A stretch of 64,000 nucleotides of DNA, from the NCBI GenBank assembly GCA_030267565.1, contig BRXU01000004.1, forward strand, positions 6,011,001-6,075,000. The letters run 5' to 3'. Positions within the stretch are counted from its first letter, which is position 1. Each line of letters begins with the position of its first letter. Source of the stretch: Pleodorina starrii. Its lineage: Eukaryota; Chlorophyta; Chlorophyceae; Chlamydomonadales; Volvocaceae. A program made the position numbers and the translations under genes. This document shows, in pieces, positions 24,834-43,385 of this stretch. Below the pieces are notes generated by a model. It made no database searches. It was not told the DNA's origin and saw only the letters and a list, made by a program, of their open reading frames with translations.

Positions 24834-26344
24834 GGGAAATATTATTTCATTGCTCGAATAGGCATCAGGTATGCCTCGCTGCTGCGCGTCTCCGGCCAGT
24901 CATGTGCTCATGTTCCGTGCAGGGCTTTTCCGACTGCCTCAGAACCAATCTCCGGTGGCCACGACGGCCACCCAGAGCCATCATAATTTTCATGTCATTT
25001 CAAGCGCTGAAACAGGCATGCGAGGGTTCCCAACGTGCAATTATAGTCTGGCCGCAGCAAATAGTTCACGAGATAGAGAGGAGCCTTTTGGTATGAGCAA
25101 GCACACTGGGTAATTGATACTTGCGTCACGACACGTGGGGACGCCGCCCCCGGGCGTCAGGCTGACAGCCGTAAGTAGAGGAAGCAACTAACAAACAACG
25201 TACATGCCGAGGGATTGGAAAAGCTCAATATAAAAAACGCCACTTTTAGCACAACACGTTACAAACAAATGCTCCTTTCTAAGATATGCTGCTGCAAGTC
25301 TAGGCAAGCTGTCATATGTTGCAGCACGTGGAGTGAAAAGGCAAATCGGATTACGCTGGTCGTTAGGCAGAAGCGCAGAACGAAGCAGTGACCAGCTTTG
25401 ATGACGCGAAACAAAGAAATAAAGTTTTCCCACTGCTTTGCTGGTCTGAATATGACATATCAACCTGTTGCACGACAGTGGGTGCGACAGCTGCAGAAGG
25501 ATGTCCTGGCTTTTTCGGAATGCATCCAGCTGGAATGCTGATATAACGTTTTAGTATATAACCAGCCATGCCAAGCGGGTTTTGCAGCCCGCAGTGGAAG
25601 TCTGTAACCGTCCGCGCCGCAGGACCAGGAGGAACCAGGAGCGGGGTGCCCATTCAGACCCCAGCTCCTCCCATGACAACGCATGTTATCCACACAATGG
25701 CTTTGATTAGCTGCCCCTTTCACTGTCACTGGTCGTTGGAAAAGCAATTTTGCGACATAAGTTCTCGCCACCGAGAGGAACGGCCTTGATACCTGACATC
25801 TATACAGCCCTTTCACCTTGTGCCGGCACGCAGACAGGATCATGTCGCTGCCCGCGCGAAAACCCGCTATCCCCAGATGCCACGCCCATCACCATTCTCG
25901 CCCACCCCGGTAGCGCCCCGTGCCATGTCGCGTCGTACGTTATCACAGAGATTACTAGATAGCTCACTGATCTGCAGGCACACATGTTTCCCATCATAAT
26001 TAGCAAAGCTGCTGGCGTACACGTATGAGGCCAGCATCAGCCCATTCATGCCTCCATCCACAAGAAGACGTTTCCTATGCACCGCTAAAACGACTTGCGA
26101 GGCTTCGGGCCAGGCAAACATGGACTGTCTACACGTTGGCGCGATGGAACCCCGTTGTGGGTTTCGCTCCCCCTCGCCGCCACACACTGCTAGAGGGGCT
26201 CCCTTGCAGTTAACGCCCTGCTATCCATAATGCTGCGTGCATACACATGTGAAGCGCGACATCTCTGCACGACAAGGCAAGGCCTGATTCCACTCTCCTG
26301 GTTGCAAGAGATGATGGCCTCCCCACTTGGGAGGCAGGGCAGCA
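24834..26344. other. Katanin 3' UTR and ankyrin-kinase 5' region
   Basis: Both flanking genes read leftward, so this interval holds the katanin 3' UTR (a minus-strand TGTAA lies near 25258) followed by the promoter and 5' UTR of the ankyrin-kinase gene. No separate gene is supported. Confidence 0.5.
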
Positions 26345-29300
26345 CTACAGCTGCGCCAGCTGCGACGCCAACTCCTGCGCGCGAACTCCGAGCGTGTCGC
26401 TCTGCTTCGCCAGCTTGTTGAGCCGCGGCACGAGGTTCTGCAGCGCCAGCTTGGCCTTGTTAGCGCGCTCGCGCCGCTCCTCGAAGCTCAGGTCGATGCC
26501 CACGCCACGTGCTGCTGGCGAGCAGAGCTCCCGAATGATCGGGCCAAAGAAACGCACGTGCAGCACGATGACGTCCAAGCCCACCTGCACCTGCCGGTCC
26601 GACGACAGCGACAGCACAACGTCGACCACCGAAACCACCTGCGCACGGGGACAAGGCATGGGGAGGCCAGGACGCGGGTGCGATGATCTTCACACCTGCC
26701 ATGGACATGCCAGAGCCGGTGGCCTCACGGGACCCTTCGGCAAAGCACAGCGTGCGACCGGCATTCAGGTTAGCGCCCGAGCACTTCGTCAGCCACGATG
26801 GTCTCAATGAACGCACCTCGCTGACCATATCCAAATTGAAGGCGTCGCGGCGCTCGTACATCGCCGCCAACAAGTCCGCAAATGCCGCGTTATCGTCGCA
26901 CCGGCGCGCACAGCTGATGGCGCCCCGCCAGTCGGCCTTGGCCACGAAGTTGCGAATCAGCGACAGCGCGTGCGCGCGCTTCTTCATGGTTGAAGCAAAC
27001 ATGGCGTGCCTACTTTGCAGCGCCGACGCCGCCTCCAAGTCCGATGGCACTACGCTGGCGTACTGCGCACCGCCGCCGCCATCGTACCCGCCGCCCCCAC
27101 GCCGGTCCATGCCCGATGGGCCCACCGCCGCCCCGCCTTGCCCCGGGCCGCCTGACTGCCAGGAATAACGCTGGTCCGAGCCTCCATGGGGATCCGGCGG
27201 CGACTCCACGCGCTGCTGCTGGTGCATCCTGGGATACAGGGGTAAGTCCGGTGGTTGATCCCGCGGCTGCCTGTCGTTGTAAGGCCGTTGCCGCACAGGC
27301 TGGTGCTGCGCCCGCGGCGGCTCTGCTACAGCGTCCAGCTGGCCCCGCATAAGGCTCTCACCCACGCCCACACCCACGGACACCATGGGCGGCCGCGCGC
27401 TAGCGGCCTGGCCGGACGAGGCGCGGGAGGACAGCGGGGCATGGTCCAGAGCGCCGCTGTCGCCCACGCCGGCAAAGTCCTGGCTGGCCGCAGCCGACAA
27501 GCCCCCGTAGCGATTGCTGCCCGAACCCGCCGACCCTGCCGGCGGGTACAAGCTGACGGGCGGCAGCATTGGCTGTACGCCCCCCGACTGGCCCGCCGGC
27601 TGCAGCCGTCCCGCGCTGTTCGACCCGCCAGCGCGGTCCGACGACCGGCCAGAAGGCTGGCCGGACCCTATCCCGCTGCTCGACGGACGTCCGCCGCCGC
27701 CGTTTTGTATCGAGGCCGCGCTGTCGTTAAGGTTCACCCGGCGCATGGCTGCCTCCGGCGGCAACTGCGCCGCTGCGGCGACCGCCGCAAGGTTGCTGCG
27801 CGACGCGCCGATGCCGGCGTAGGGGTTCCCGTCTATGCTGGCGGCCTGCTCGCGCGCCATGAAGTCCGGGTCCTCATTGAAGGGCCGCACGTTCCGCAGC
27901 GTGATGTAAAAGAGGCCGACCATCGTGGAGTTGAATGAGCAACCTATGAGCCGCTGCGACCCGCGGTGCGTGTTGACCGTCAGGTCCGAGACCCGGTACC
28001 AGGGCACGTCCACGTAATCGAACTGCTCCGCTGGCTCCACCGACCACACCTTGCAGCCGTCCTGCGCAGCCATCAGCAGCGATGCAGCGTGGGCTCTCGC
28101 CCGGCTGCCTTGGCGCAAAATCCAGCGGAGCCCTTGCTGAAAGGGTCCCGTATGTGCATATCGAGCGATGTTATTTCGCCCTTGCGACCGCTTGGGGCAT
28201 GGCGATGATCGGCTAGCCACACAACATTCTACTTCTGTTTGCCGCACCCACCTGGACTGCGCTGAAGATGTACCTGCCGTCGCTATGGAAAGCAATGTTG
28301 CGCACGGGGGTGGCCTCCGGCGTCGTCTGCTCAATGTTTGTGAAATTTTCCAAGTCCCAGAAGCGCACGACCTTATCGCGCGCTGACGTCGCCAGCAGGT
28401 ACTCCGTGGGCGAGAACTCCAGGCCAGTGATCTCATACTTGGTCGGCGCGCACAGGTCCGTCACCAGGCGGCCTCCTCGCACGTCCCAGATCTGAAGCCA
28501 GGAGTTGAAATGGACACCCAGCTATGCCTGTCAGCTATACCCGTGAGGTATGCCGGAAGCAGACGCCAGGGGCAAGCGCCAGGAAGCTCTCAATAGGGAA
28601 GCGCACCTTCACAGAACCGTCGCTGGACGCCGACGCGACCCAGTGACCGTCCGGGCTGTATCGCACGTGCGTCACGCCCGCGTTGTGCCCTTTGAACGTC
28701 ATGATAGCCTCCTTGTCGCGCAGGTTCCACAGCTTGACGTTGGTGTCCATGGAGCCAGAGATGATGGTCGAGTCGTAAGGATGCCACGCCAAGCACATAA
28801 CGTTGCTCTTGTGACCCGACAGGCTCTTGGTAACTGTAGGCAGGCCCGGGGTTGTCGGGACAGGGACATTCAGCTCCGGCGCAGCAGGCGATAAAGGGTA
28901 AAAACCATAACTGGGAGAGGAAGGGGATTGTTCCAGCGTGCGGTAGCGACCAAATGTAACGGTGAAGCCATCGTATGGGGCACCGTGCAGGGTGAACATA
29001 CAACAGTATTTACCCAGTCGACGCGGTTGGTCTCGCTGACTCATATACGTTATGACGTTATGATGCAATGCCTAACTGCTGGGAGCAGCGCACGTTGCCT
29101 GGGATATAAACGCTGGGCAGTACCCTGTCCACCCCCCGTAACCCCCGGCCATCCCCTCACCTCTCCCGGACTGCAGCTCAAACACCTTGATGCTCCCGTT
29201 CGAACCGCCCGCCGCCACCACCATTTCGTCATTATCGAACGATACGCTCTCCACAGACGACTGGTGGCCAGTTAAGCTCTGCGGTGAGCCGCGGGTGCAC

Positions 29301-29637
29301 CTGAGTGCCAAACCAGCGGGAAAGCACCCGCTAGCTGAGCACAAATAACCCAGGGCACGCACTCACGAAGCTCGCTGTCGTCTTGCCGATCGCCCACACG
29401 TTCACTTTCTTGTCATCGCCTCCAGTCACCAGCACCCCGGCTGTCTTGCGTCCAATTCGCACACATCTCACATCGCCAGCGTGAGCTGCAAATTCAACTG
29501 CAAAAATGCACGGCAGTTCATTATAATAAGCAGCCGTGTGCCTCGTGCCCTGCAGCCCCTTGGGGAGGCCGTCCAGTTTGAGCAGCTTTCAACCGGTTAT
29601 GTGTCTCACCAAGCTTTACATATCGAGACCCGCTCAT
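26345..29637 (-). CDS. KTNB1: Katanin p80 WD40-repeat subunit
   Basis: Seven exons: 29637-29610, 29497-29367, 29278-29161, 28833-28607, 28491-28252, 28061-26817, 26638-26345, giving 760 residues (animal homologues are about 650). The N-terminus starts MSGSRYVKLVEFAAHAGDV, the expected lead into the first blade. Residues 1-310 form the WD40 propeller with repeats such as GSMDTNVKLWNLR, SARDKVVRFWDLE and SSDGSVKIWDVR. About 330-580 is a low-complexity Gly/Ser/Pro/Gln linker. About 600-760 is the con80 domain that binds the p60 ATPase (RHAMFASTMKKRAHAL...DMVSE/VVSVVDVVLSL across the last intron). The complex severs microtubules; in Chlamydomonas the orthologue is PF15, needed for the flagellar central pair. 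The start codon is 426 bases from the start of the divergent LysRS gene, so the two may share a promoter region. Confidence 0.93.
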
Positions 29638-29898
29638 CTTACAATATACCGTTATAAAAGTATGCTATGTTATGTGCATTTCAGTACTAGGCGTAATTGA
29701 AACGACTCAAGAGGTAGAGTAATAAATCGGCAGCTGCACAGCATCTCAAGTGTGAATCATTCGGCCTAGCGCATGACGACTCGTCACTCCTAGCAATACA
29801 CCAAAGACTGTGAGGGCGAGAGCTAGATCGAAACCTGCCGTACAAACGTCTTGGCAGTTCATGCTCTGCATCCCGTAGAAGTCATACTCATAAGACGC
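29638..29898. promoter_or_regulatory. Shared divergent promoter region
   Basis: About 260 bases between the katanin ATG (minus, 29637) and the first in-frame ATG of the LysRS gene (plus, 29899). The AT content near 29640-29720 (TATAAAAG at 29654-29661) is higher than in the flanking exons. Two housekeeping genes fire outwards from it. Confidence 0.5.
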
Positions 29899-30063
29899 AT
29901 GAGGCGTGCAGCGCAGCTGTGGTTCTCAAGTTTGCGCGTGATCACTAACCGAATTGCCTCGGAAGGGCAGCACTTGCCTACGGCGGCTGCTTTGAGGCCC
30001 GCTTGCTCCACCTGGCAGACGGCTTGGCGCGTTGCGGACCTTTGGCATAGAGATTACACGAGG
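29899..30063 (+). other. Possible organellar presequence of LysRS
   Basis: An ATG at 29899 is in frame with the LysRS ATG at 30064, with 55 open codons between. The extension starts MRRAAQLWFSSLRVITNR: rich in Arg, Ser, Ala and Leu, with no acidic residue in the first 21 positions, like a mitochondrial or chloroplast presequence. No earlier in-frame ATG follows the upstream stop. Whether mRNAs start upstream of it is not visible. Confidence 0.5.
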
Positions 30064-35839
<5,776 letters not shown>

Positions 35840-36804
35840 GCAGATGCACAGGAAATGAACCCAAGCTTGCTGACATTCGCAGGTGTATGGATGTGGTGCG
35901 TCCGTGATGAGTCCGGGATGAGAGGGGGGAAGAAGGGTAGGACAGATCGCTTGCGGATCGCACGTACGCTGTTAACAATGACATTAACCCATCTGTATGT
36001 TTTATTCGAGATAGGACGCCTTACTGGTGCTTGCGGCGGTAGCAGCCGTTGTACAACGCACTCGTCGGATATAAAAGCAGGATTTGCTCGCCGGGTGTGC
36101 TGATTGGTGGTGCGGTGAGAGGATGGTAAAGCGAAGGTCCGGGAGCGAACTACCTTCCGGGGCATGGGTATCTCGGCGGTCTGTTCGGATCTGGGTGTAC
36201 TGGAATGCAGGGCTGGATGGGGGTGGTCCCGGTGTCTTTGTGTCCGGGCAATGGCGTGCGCGCGTGTTTCCTAAGCTGGAGGCACCCAAGGTAGAACTCA
36301 ACCGTTATTCCGAGTCGAGGATTCAATTTATTACAAGTGACTACGGTGGCAATGAGTGCCCAAATTGATGCGCATCAAGAATACTGTGCTGTGGGTCACG
36401 CTGTCGACTTCCGGGCGTTGGGTAGCGCCAAGCATCCCCAATATTTCCCGAGAAACCAAGGACCGCTGGTGGATGCATTGTGATTGCAATTGGGATAGCT
36501 TCCACAGCAACAGAGAATAATCAGGAAAACGAGGGCACGTCCCTAGGGTCATCTTACCAAATACTTCTGCATGTCCGACCATGGACAAGCCGGTCCTGGG
36601 TTGACATACAAAGCGTTCAAGCATAGAAACGCTTAGTATAATAAATGGTAAATTGCTATCAAGCGTACCAAGTGTCGAGGAGTTATGACAAAGTGTACAA
36701 CGTGACTGTTGGCATATGCCAGCGGGGCCCACTGAAGTTCGCCCAATTTTTGCGCGCTCCTAGAGTCAGGTTAATCCATCATTAATTGTTGACGTCTCCC
36801 AAAG
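35840..36804. other. LysRS 3' region and CDF promoter
   Basis: Downstream of the LysRS stop and upstream of the first CDF gene. From about 36300 to 36804 it is recognisably similar to 44145-44681 in front of the second CDF gene, so promoter and coding region were duplicated together. Confidence 0.55.
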
Positions 36805-39800
36805 ATGTCACAATTAGCAAGAGAGGTGGTTCTTGGTGAAACCAGTTCGTGTACTGACCCCCAAGGTTTTACTTCAGCTCGTGGCTTAAGCCGAGTTAGT
36901 CGCACATCCGTTGATGAACATGACGTTGAAAGAGCGGCGCTGCTTCTCACGACAGCGGCGACAGCCGAGGGTTCATCATCAGCACAGGGAGGAAAGAGAG
37001 ATGTCGACGCCTTTTCCAGACGCGTGCGATTTGGCATCAACGCGAGCTGGGTTGTGAACGTGCTTTTGTTGATATCGAAAACGCTCGTGTTCGTGCTGTC
37101 TGGCTCGTACGCCGTCCTCGCAAGTGCCGTCGACAGCCTCGTGGACCTCTTAAGCCAAGCCGTGCTTGCTGTGGCTGAGTACCAGGCGGCGAGGTAAGCG
37201 GTTATTTCGCTGGGGCGGGGATGTCAGTATCGGGGCCCCGGTTTCCCCGGGTTTCGCGAAGGCCGCTCCGCACTGCCCTCCGCATAGGCGTCTCCCACGT
37301 TAACAGGATTGCGCATCGCGCGCTCGCAGATTCGATGATCGCTTCCCCATTGGCCGCACGCGTATGGCGGAGCTTTCCGTGCTGACGTGTGCTGGCATCA
37401 TGTTCGTGTCTACAGCGCTGGTCATTCGGGAGTCGATCGGGAGTCTGTGGGACGGCCTGCACGGTGCGTACCCATCAGCCTCGGCCCCCTTCTCATCCCC
37501 TGGAAGTTTATACCTCGTTGAGCAGCGTCAGCGTTCAAGCCTGGGGCAGTTCGCTCCGTCAGCAACTGCGCATGCGGCCGCCGCCGGAAAAAATCACTGA
37601 AGTCACTGTCACGGCTGATTCCGCCGTGGTCACAGCGCTGTGTGCCTTTTCCCACAGCTTCACTTTGGGCTGTTGTATTTCGTCTGCCGGGTTTTGCTCG
37701 TTCCTGTTAGTGTGGCTCGTGCTACCTGGCCTTGTTGGTTGTTACGCTTTCCTGCCGCTTGGCCGTGTCCACTGCAGTGCACAGCCCGCCCCCGCCGGCA
37801 CGCTCGGTCTGCCAACCGAGCAGAACTTAGGGGCCCTAGAGCCGACTATAACTACTGATACTATTCCTCTCCTCTTACACATGCTGCGGCAAGCGTCCGT
37901 ACTGCTTTGTGCACGTGCGCCTCATTCGCTTGCATGCGGTGGCTGTGCGTCATGCGGTGGCTTCGGCGCTTTTCGGGATGTACCGATCGAAGACGCTGTC
38001 TCCGTCTGCGTCGCGCCGCCTGTCTGAGCCGTAATGATGTACGAATGCCGCCTGCGCTGCCGGCGCTGTTGCAGGTCACCTTTCCCCGCTCAACGTGGAC
38101 GCCATCCTGATCGTGACGCTGTCGGTTGCCACCGCCTTCAAATTGGCCCTGTACGTGTACTGCCGAGCGCTGCGGAAGAACCCCATCATGGTACGTTCGG
38201 GGATGGCTAAGGATCGAGGGCGCGCACACAGCTGCTGGCACTTTGGACGACCCCCCGCTCTCGCACCCGTCGACGCACCGCTGTGGCTGTGGCTGTGGCG
38301 GGACAATCAGTTGAGGGTGTGCCGTACCCACCGTGAAGGGTGCACACAGCCTAGCCAGGCTTGCCACGAACAGTATGTATGGCATCTAGGTTGGGCTCTC
38401 TGATCCGAAGCGTACCGATAACCATTTCCTTAAGGTTCCCTTGCAAGAACTCGCTAGGCGGCCCAAAAAGCTGTAGCCAATGTTCTGAGCTCCGGCCCCG
38501 CCCCTGAGGAGAGGCCCTCTTAAGCCCCTGCTTCCACGCTCTCCCCTCTTTCCCCCGGGCTGGCTGCCTCACCGCTCCCTTCCTCACGGCTCCCTTCCCC
38601 CTCCCCCCGTCTTTCCCCCCAGGTTGCCCTGTCCGAGGACCACCTGAACGACGTCATGTCCAACCTGGCCGCCATCGGTGTGGCAGCCATCGCCGGCAAC
38701 CTGCCCCGCTACTGGTGGGTGGACCCCGCGGTGGCGGTGGCCTTCTCGCTGCTCATCATAAGGAACTGGATCGCGATATGCTGGGAGCAGGTGAGGGGCA
38801 GGGGGGGCGGGCGGCCGAGGGTATGGGTCATGGGTGATGGCTGATGGGTGAGGGGTGAGACTGGGTTTGGTGGGCTCAACGGAGCCTGGGGACCCGGGAC
38901 CGGTGAGCCGGTGGGGGCAGTGGGGCCCCCCCCGGAAAGCCTTTCCTTTGGCAGCGGGTGTCCGAGCTGTGGCGCGCATCAAACCAAGCCAGCCGCAGGC
39001 CTGCCGCTGGCAGGGGTGTGTGTGTGTGCGTGTGTGTGTGTGTGCCTCACCACCAGGCAGGGTGTCATCTTCGGCAGGCGCAGCCCGCGACACCCCCTTT
39101 CGCACATCTTTAATGTGCGGCTTGCGTTTTTGGTTTCCTGGCTGGCCGCGTATATATTGCGTACCGGTAGTTGGAACACGGCGGTCGGCGCGCGTGCGGC
39201 AAGGAGGGATGGAGGGAGGGAGCACGGAACCCTAAATATAACTCTCCGCTGTGCCGCTGAGCTGCAGGGCCAGAAGATGATTGGGCTGGGGGCCCCCGAG
39301 GAGCTGATCCAGGAGGTCACTCGCGTGACCCAGGAACACAACCCACACATGCAGGTGAGTGAGTGAGGCGGGCTGTCGGTGCGGTGGCTGTGCGACCCAC
39401 GATGCGGTTATGTGGGGTGGGGCGTTTTGGGGTTGGGCGCTCGCTTCCAGGACCCCGCCCCTTAAGCAAAAGCGCTGCTGTCTGGGGCGGAGGTGGTTGC
39501 AGGAACACGCCGACCCTCGCCAAAGCCCTAAGCCTCCTCTAGAGACACTCTCACTGCGGACCGTCCCTATTTTACGGCCGGCACCTTTGCCGGCGCACAT
39601 TATTATTACCGTGCTGCGCCGTATAATCCTGCCTGGTGCCGCCCCGTGCTGCGGCTCCAGCCGGCTGGCGGCTGGTGGCGGACGCCGTGCCCAATGATTG
39701 AACCATGCACCCAGCCGGCGCGTGGCTGTTGACGCTGTTCGTGTCTGGGGCCTGGGGCTTCCTCTCCGCCCCCCCCCTCAGTTGGACCGGGTGACGGCCT

Positions 39801-41088
39801 ACCACCACGGCAGCCACATGGTCGTGGAGGTGGAGGTGCTGCTGCCGGCGTCCATGACCGTACGGGAATCGCACGACATTGCGCTGGAACTGCAGCACAA
39901 GGTGAGTTGGGTTGGAGCGTCACCGATCGCTGCCGGAGACCGAGCGACGACGACGTCAGCTGTGGCGGTGGGGGCTTTCCCACGTATCTGCGGGCCTCAT
40001 GCATGCAGCCCTTCATTCCGCTTCGAGGCCAAATCTCTGCCTTGAGCATCAGGGTCATCCTAAGAAAGGCAAGACTGACTACAGCTCTATAACCCGGATA
40101 GATATGTATCAAGATGCAGCCACGCCACCACTATCTTGTCTTGCAGATCGAGGCGATTGACAGCGTGGAGCGGGCGTTTGTGCACGTCGACTACGAGCGG
40201 CGAACCCTGGAGGAGCACAAGGTGCGCTGCGGGAGCAAGGCGGGCCCGACTTGCTGCCTCGTAATGATGCGTGTTGCTAGATCGGGCAAAGTGCGCTTCC
40301 GGTTAGATGGCACAGCGAGTAGGAGCAGGCAGCATTGAAGAGCTGAGGAACTCGCAGTACCTTAAACTGGATGTCTCACTACTTGTTTGGAGGTGGAGGC
40401 GGCTGCGGGGTAGCGAGGTCGGCCAGCTGGCCCTTTGGCGTGTACAAAGCCCCGCAAGGCCCCGCAGCTGTGGTGAGGGCCGCGCATTCCCCCGTGCGGC
40501 ATCAATGTCGGGCTTCAGGTGTAGTTGGTGATGTTGTGTGCGGCGCTGCGTGCTATCGCCGTGAGTTAGCTGCGGACCGGGCGGCACTGAACAACCAGAC
40601 CGCACCGGCCCGGTCACGAGGCGGGGTGCTGTGCAGGCAGGACTCGGTGCAGCGACACACTCTCGCAGCTCAAACACGGAGATCTTCCTGACAGCGCACC
40701 GCCATATCCTCCTTGGGTGGAAATGAAGAACTGGAAATCGCCCTATCAGCACCTTGCTGACCAAACAAACGAAACCCCTAAACCCCCGAAACGCTCCGTC
40801 CCCCAGGTTGAGCGCAACCTGAAGCTGGGGATCAAGGATGTAATGAAGCCGCTGGTGGCCTACGACACCGGCGCGCCGTACGACTCGGCCTCGGCGTCGC
40901 CGTCCAGCTGCGCCGCCGGCAGGCCCCCGGCCCCACCGCCTGCTTGCGCGCCTGGGGGGAGTGACGCCAACGGGGCTGCAGCAAGCGCCGGGAGCAGCAG
41001 CAGCGACACCAGTGGCCAAACATCCGGTGGCAGTGGCGGTGCCGCCGACGCCGGTGCACCTGGCGGCCGGGGAACGCCGGCGACCTGA
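36805..41088 (+). CDS. MTP: CDF metal transporter, Mn-type, copy 1
   Basis: Eight exons: 36805-37193, 37330-37463, 38075-38190, 38623-38790, 39268-39354, 39782-39901, 40147-40221, 40807-41088, giving 456 residues. Cation diffusion facilitators export divalent metals from cytosol to vacuole, Golgi or outside in exchange for protons. The N-terminus is cytosolic. Six membrane segments follow: about 95-130 (two, containing DSLVD), 150-172 (MAELSVLTCAGIMFVS), 180-205, and 215-265 (DHLNDVMSNLAAIG, then WWVDPAVAVAFSLLIIRNW). The paired DxxxD motifs are those of the Mn-CDF subgroup. The C-terminal cytosolic domain (HGSHMVVEVEVLLP..., VHVDYERR) is complete, then a Ser/Gly/Ala tail. Chlamydomonas carries three Mn-CDF paralogues (MTP2-4), which matches this cluster. 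TGTAA motifs lie at 41204 and 41215. Confidence 0.9.
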
Positions 41089-42300
41089 AATGTCGCCTGA
41101 AGGTTCAGCATTCAGGTCTCGGGGTCATCGGCGCCACTGCCTAGATTCTGCGCTGTCTCCGCGCCTCCGAAATGAGAGGGAGAGTCGTGCTGAGAGGTTG
41201 TGCTGTAACCCAGCTGTAACTAAGTAGACACATTGCGGGTGAGGCAGTTTCACTGCACGAGTGAGGCCCCGAGACCGTCTATTGTAGATTTGTATTTTTG
41301 ACTGCCGTGCGCCGAGAGAGGCACCAGTTTGTGGCCCGCAGGCCACGGCTGGTGGTTGCACCGTTCAATGCTAACAATGTGAATAATAATAGTAATGCGG
41401 CAACTTTTTTGACCCTGCACCCTGCTGTCCTGGCCGGGTAGCCATTCGACCGTATGCGTGGCGCGTCCTTTCGGCCGAGAAAGGGTGCTGCGGGAAATGC
41501 CGCTGGCTTACAGCGCAGTCGATATGACAAGAGTCCGCCGACGGTGGCGAGGCTGACCTGATCTGAAAGGCTCTCATGAACGAAATAAAGAGGCATCGGG
41601 GGAGAGAGAAGATCCCGTTTCTAGCGCGTTCGTGTTGCTACGGGCAGAGGCTGGGTGGGGTTCAGGGTATTTCAGGGCCACCACATAACATGCCGTATTG
41701 GCTCCTCCTGTCCTGAAGATTATGTGTCTGCGCGCATACGCGCGTGCAGTCCAGGTGGATTGCTGTTTGCCGGGGTGAAATTGTGCATTATGTTGACTGG
41801 GTTGCGCAGGTGGTTGGAGGGGCTGTTGATTCTGGGGTCGGATCCTTTGCTGTCGTGCTCAGAAGTGTGCGTCGGGGGTGATGCACTCGCACAAAGCCGT
41901 GGTCAATACGAGGGGTTAAGTCACGCCAAGTTGGGTGTAGCCTTGCGGTGCGGAGGGGTGCGGTGTGCAGCGGTGCGGTGTAGTGTGGGCGAGGACGCTC
42001 ACGAGCTCGTTCGCCTTGTGCGGCGGGCGGGCAGACCCTATGTTCAGCCCGCTCGTGGGTCGTCTGCGTGCGCAGGCACGTGTGGCGTGTGCTCCACTTT
42101 GGCGTGTGTGCCACCACCGTGTCATATTAACGGCGTGAGCTGAAGACGCACCATGGAATCGCTCGTGGACGGTTTGGGACCCAATGAATTGAGATGCGTG
42201 AATGATTGTGATATAATTTACGCACAGTGTGTGACTTTGGAGAGGTTGTTGTGCTGCCGCACGCTGTGCAATTGAATTTGTAAGCCACAGTTTGGGTTGG
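41089..42300. other. Spacer after CDF copy 1
   Basis: 3' UTR with two TGTAA signals, then non-coding DNA that is alignable in patches with 49920-50653 after copy 2. No gene supported. Confidence 0.5.
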
Positions 42301-42943
42301 ACGGTGGCGCGTGTGACAAGCGGTCTGGAGTGCGGCTGCGTGCTACTGTGGTGAATCCGCCTGTGATGCTGCCCGTGTGGCGACGTGCACCGTCAACACC
42401 TGCGCTGCCACCTACGCCGGGGCCGCCGTCTCATCCTGCATCACCGGCTGTGCTGCGTATGCTTGCACACGAGTTCATCTGCGTGCACACGAGCCCATCC
42501 AACTGAGATGGGAGACATGTGGATGACGTCTTCGTTGTCCATCGGGTCCGGCAGCTCTGCTGATGGGGCTGGCGGTGCCGCCAGTGCGGTAGCCACGTGC
42601 TTCGCCACAGCAGCATCAATTCAATCGAGGACTGCTTGCTTCCGCGCTGCTCTCTCACAAGAGACACGCCTTCGGGTGGGCACACATGCGAACGCACTGA
42701 AGCCCTCGATCGAAGCCCCGATGCGCCACACATGCATGTTGCATCGCAAAGCCTGCGCAAAGGCTGGCGGTTGCCATGACCAGCACCCAGCGGCGGTATG
42801 GCTGTCATGCCGTTCTGCTCCCAGGACACTTCACGACATACTGCCCTGACCGCCCTGCCCAGCGCGCCCCTTCAACACCCGGCCACTCGCTGCAGCAATC
42901 CCAGGAGGCCGTGTCACACAATCCGCAGGTCTACCGCGGCGTC
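42301..42943. repeat. 643-bp spacer block, copy A
   Basis: Aligns without gaps over its full 643 bp to 50654-51296, with about eight substitutions by my count. Frames of 132 and 154 residues are open in both copies, but neither product is recognised, so no gene is called. Confidence 0.85.
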
Positions 42944-43082
42944 ACAACACACTACGCCTCTGGCACATCGGGTAGAGCTCCACGCCCAGCCCCCCCCACA
43001 CCAGAAACCCGGACTGGGTCTTTCGTGGCAAACACCTCACCAGTGGCACGCCGTAGGAATTGAACCCGCGACATGCGGGTCC

Positions 43083-43125
43083 GGGTTTAGGGTTTTAGGG
43101 TTTTAGGGTTGGGTTTTAGGGTTTT
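43083..43125 (+). repeat. Interstitial telomere repeats, TTTTAGGG type
   Basis: About five units of TTTTAGGG with small irregularities (GGGTTTAGGGTTTTAGGG and onward). TTTTAGGG is the Chlamydomonas telomere repeat, which also supports the taxonomic call. It lies inside a transposon-like unit, far from any visible chromosome end. Confidence 0.8.
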
Positions 43126-43159
43126 CACCGCTCTTTCTAAAACCCAAAAGAGCGGTGAA
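43124..43159. repeat. 13-bp perfect hairpin beside telomere repeats
   Basis: TTCACCGCTCTTT at 43124-43136 is the exact reverse complement of AAAGAGCGGTGAA at 43147-43159, with a 10-base loop (CTAAAACCCA) that itself contains a telomere-like unit on the other strand. Confidence 0.75.
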
Positions 43160-43385
43160 TGTCGACTATAAATCATGCGGCCTGAGAAACTGCAATCGTA
43201 CTGCAGACTGGTAAAGGTGACTCGAGCATGTCGGGCAGGCCTGACCGGGCCTTTCTAGCATAGCCGGGCATAGGGATCCTGCCGTACTTGGATCATGAGC
43301 GGCACTCAGCTCCCGCTCAGGCAGTGATCGCCGGAGTTACGGCACTCAGATCCCGTCTTCCGGAGTAGATTCCGCGGCGTTCCCC

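Larger units (their letters stand above)
42941..43385 (-). repeat. Diverged 483-bp unit with telomere-like insert
   Basis: Same family and same orientation as 616-3457: a degenerate start (GTCACAACACACTACG), the GGGTAG.GCTCC segment, the B box on the minus strand (GGTTCAATTCC), and the conserved AATCGTACTGCAGACTGG to GGCGTTCCCC part. It is inserted where spacer B continues without it. The middle is replaced by telomere-like DNA and a hairpin. Confidence 0.75.

Noticed and set aside
39016..39048. GT dinucleotide run in CDF copy 1 intron (also near 47712)
   Set aside because: Ordinary intronic microsatellite shared by the duplicated introns.
42385..42849. A 154-codon frame repeated at 50738-51202
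   Set aside because: Open in both copies only because the copies are ~99% identical; no recognisable product and no codon-position pattern of substitutions could be shown.
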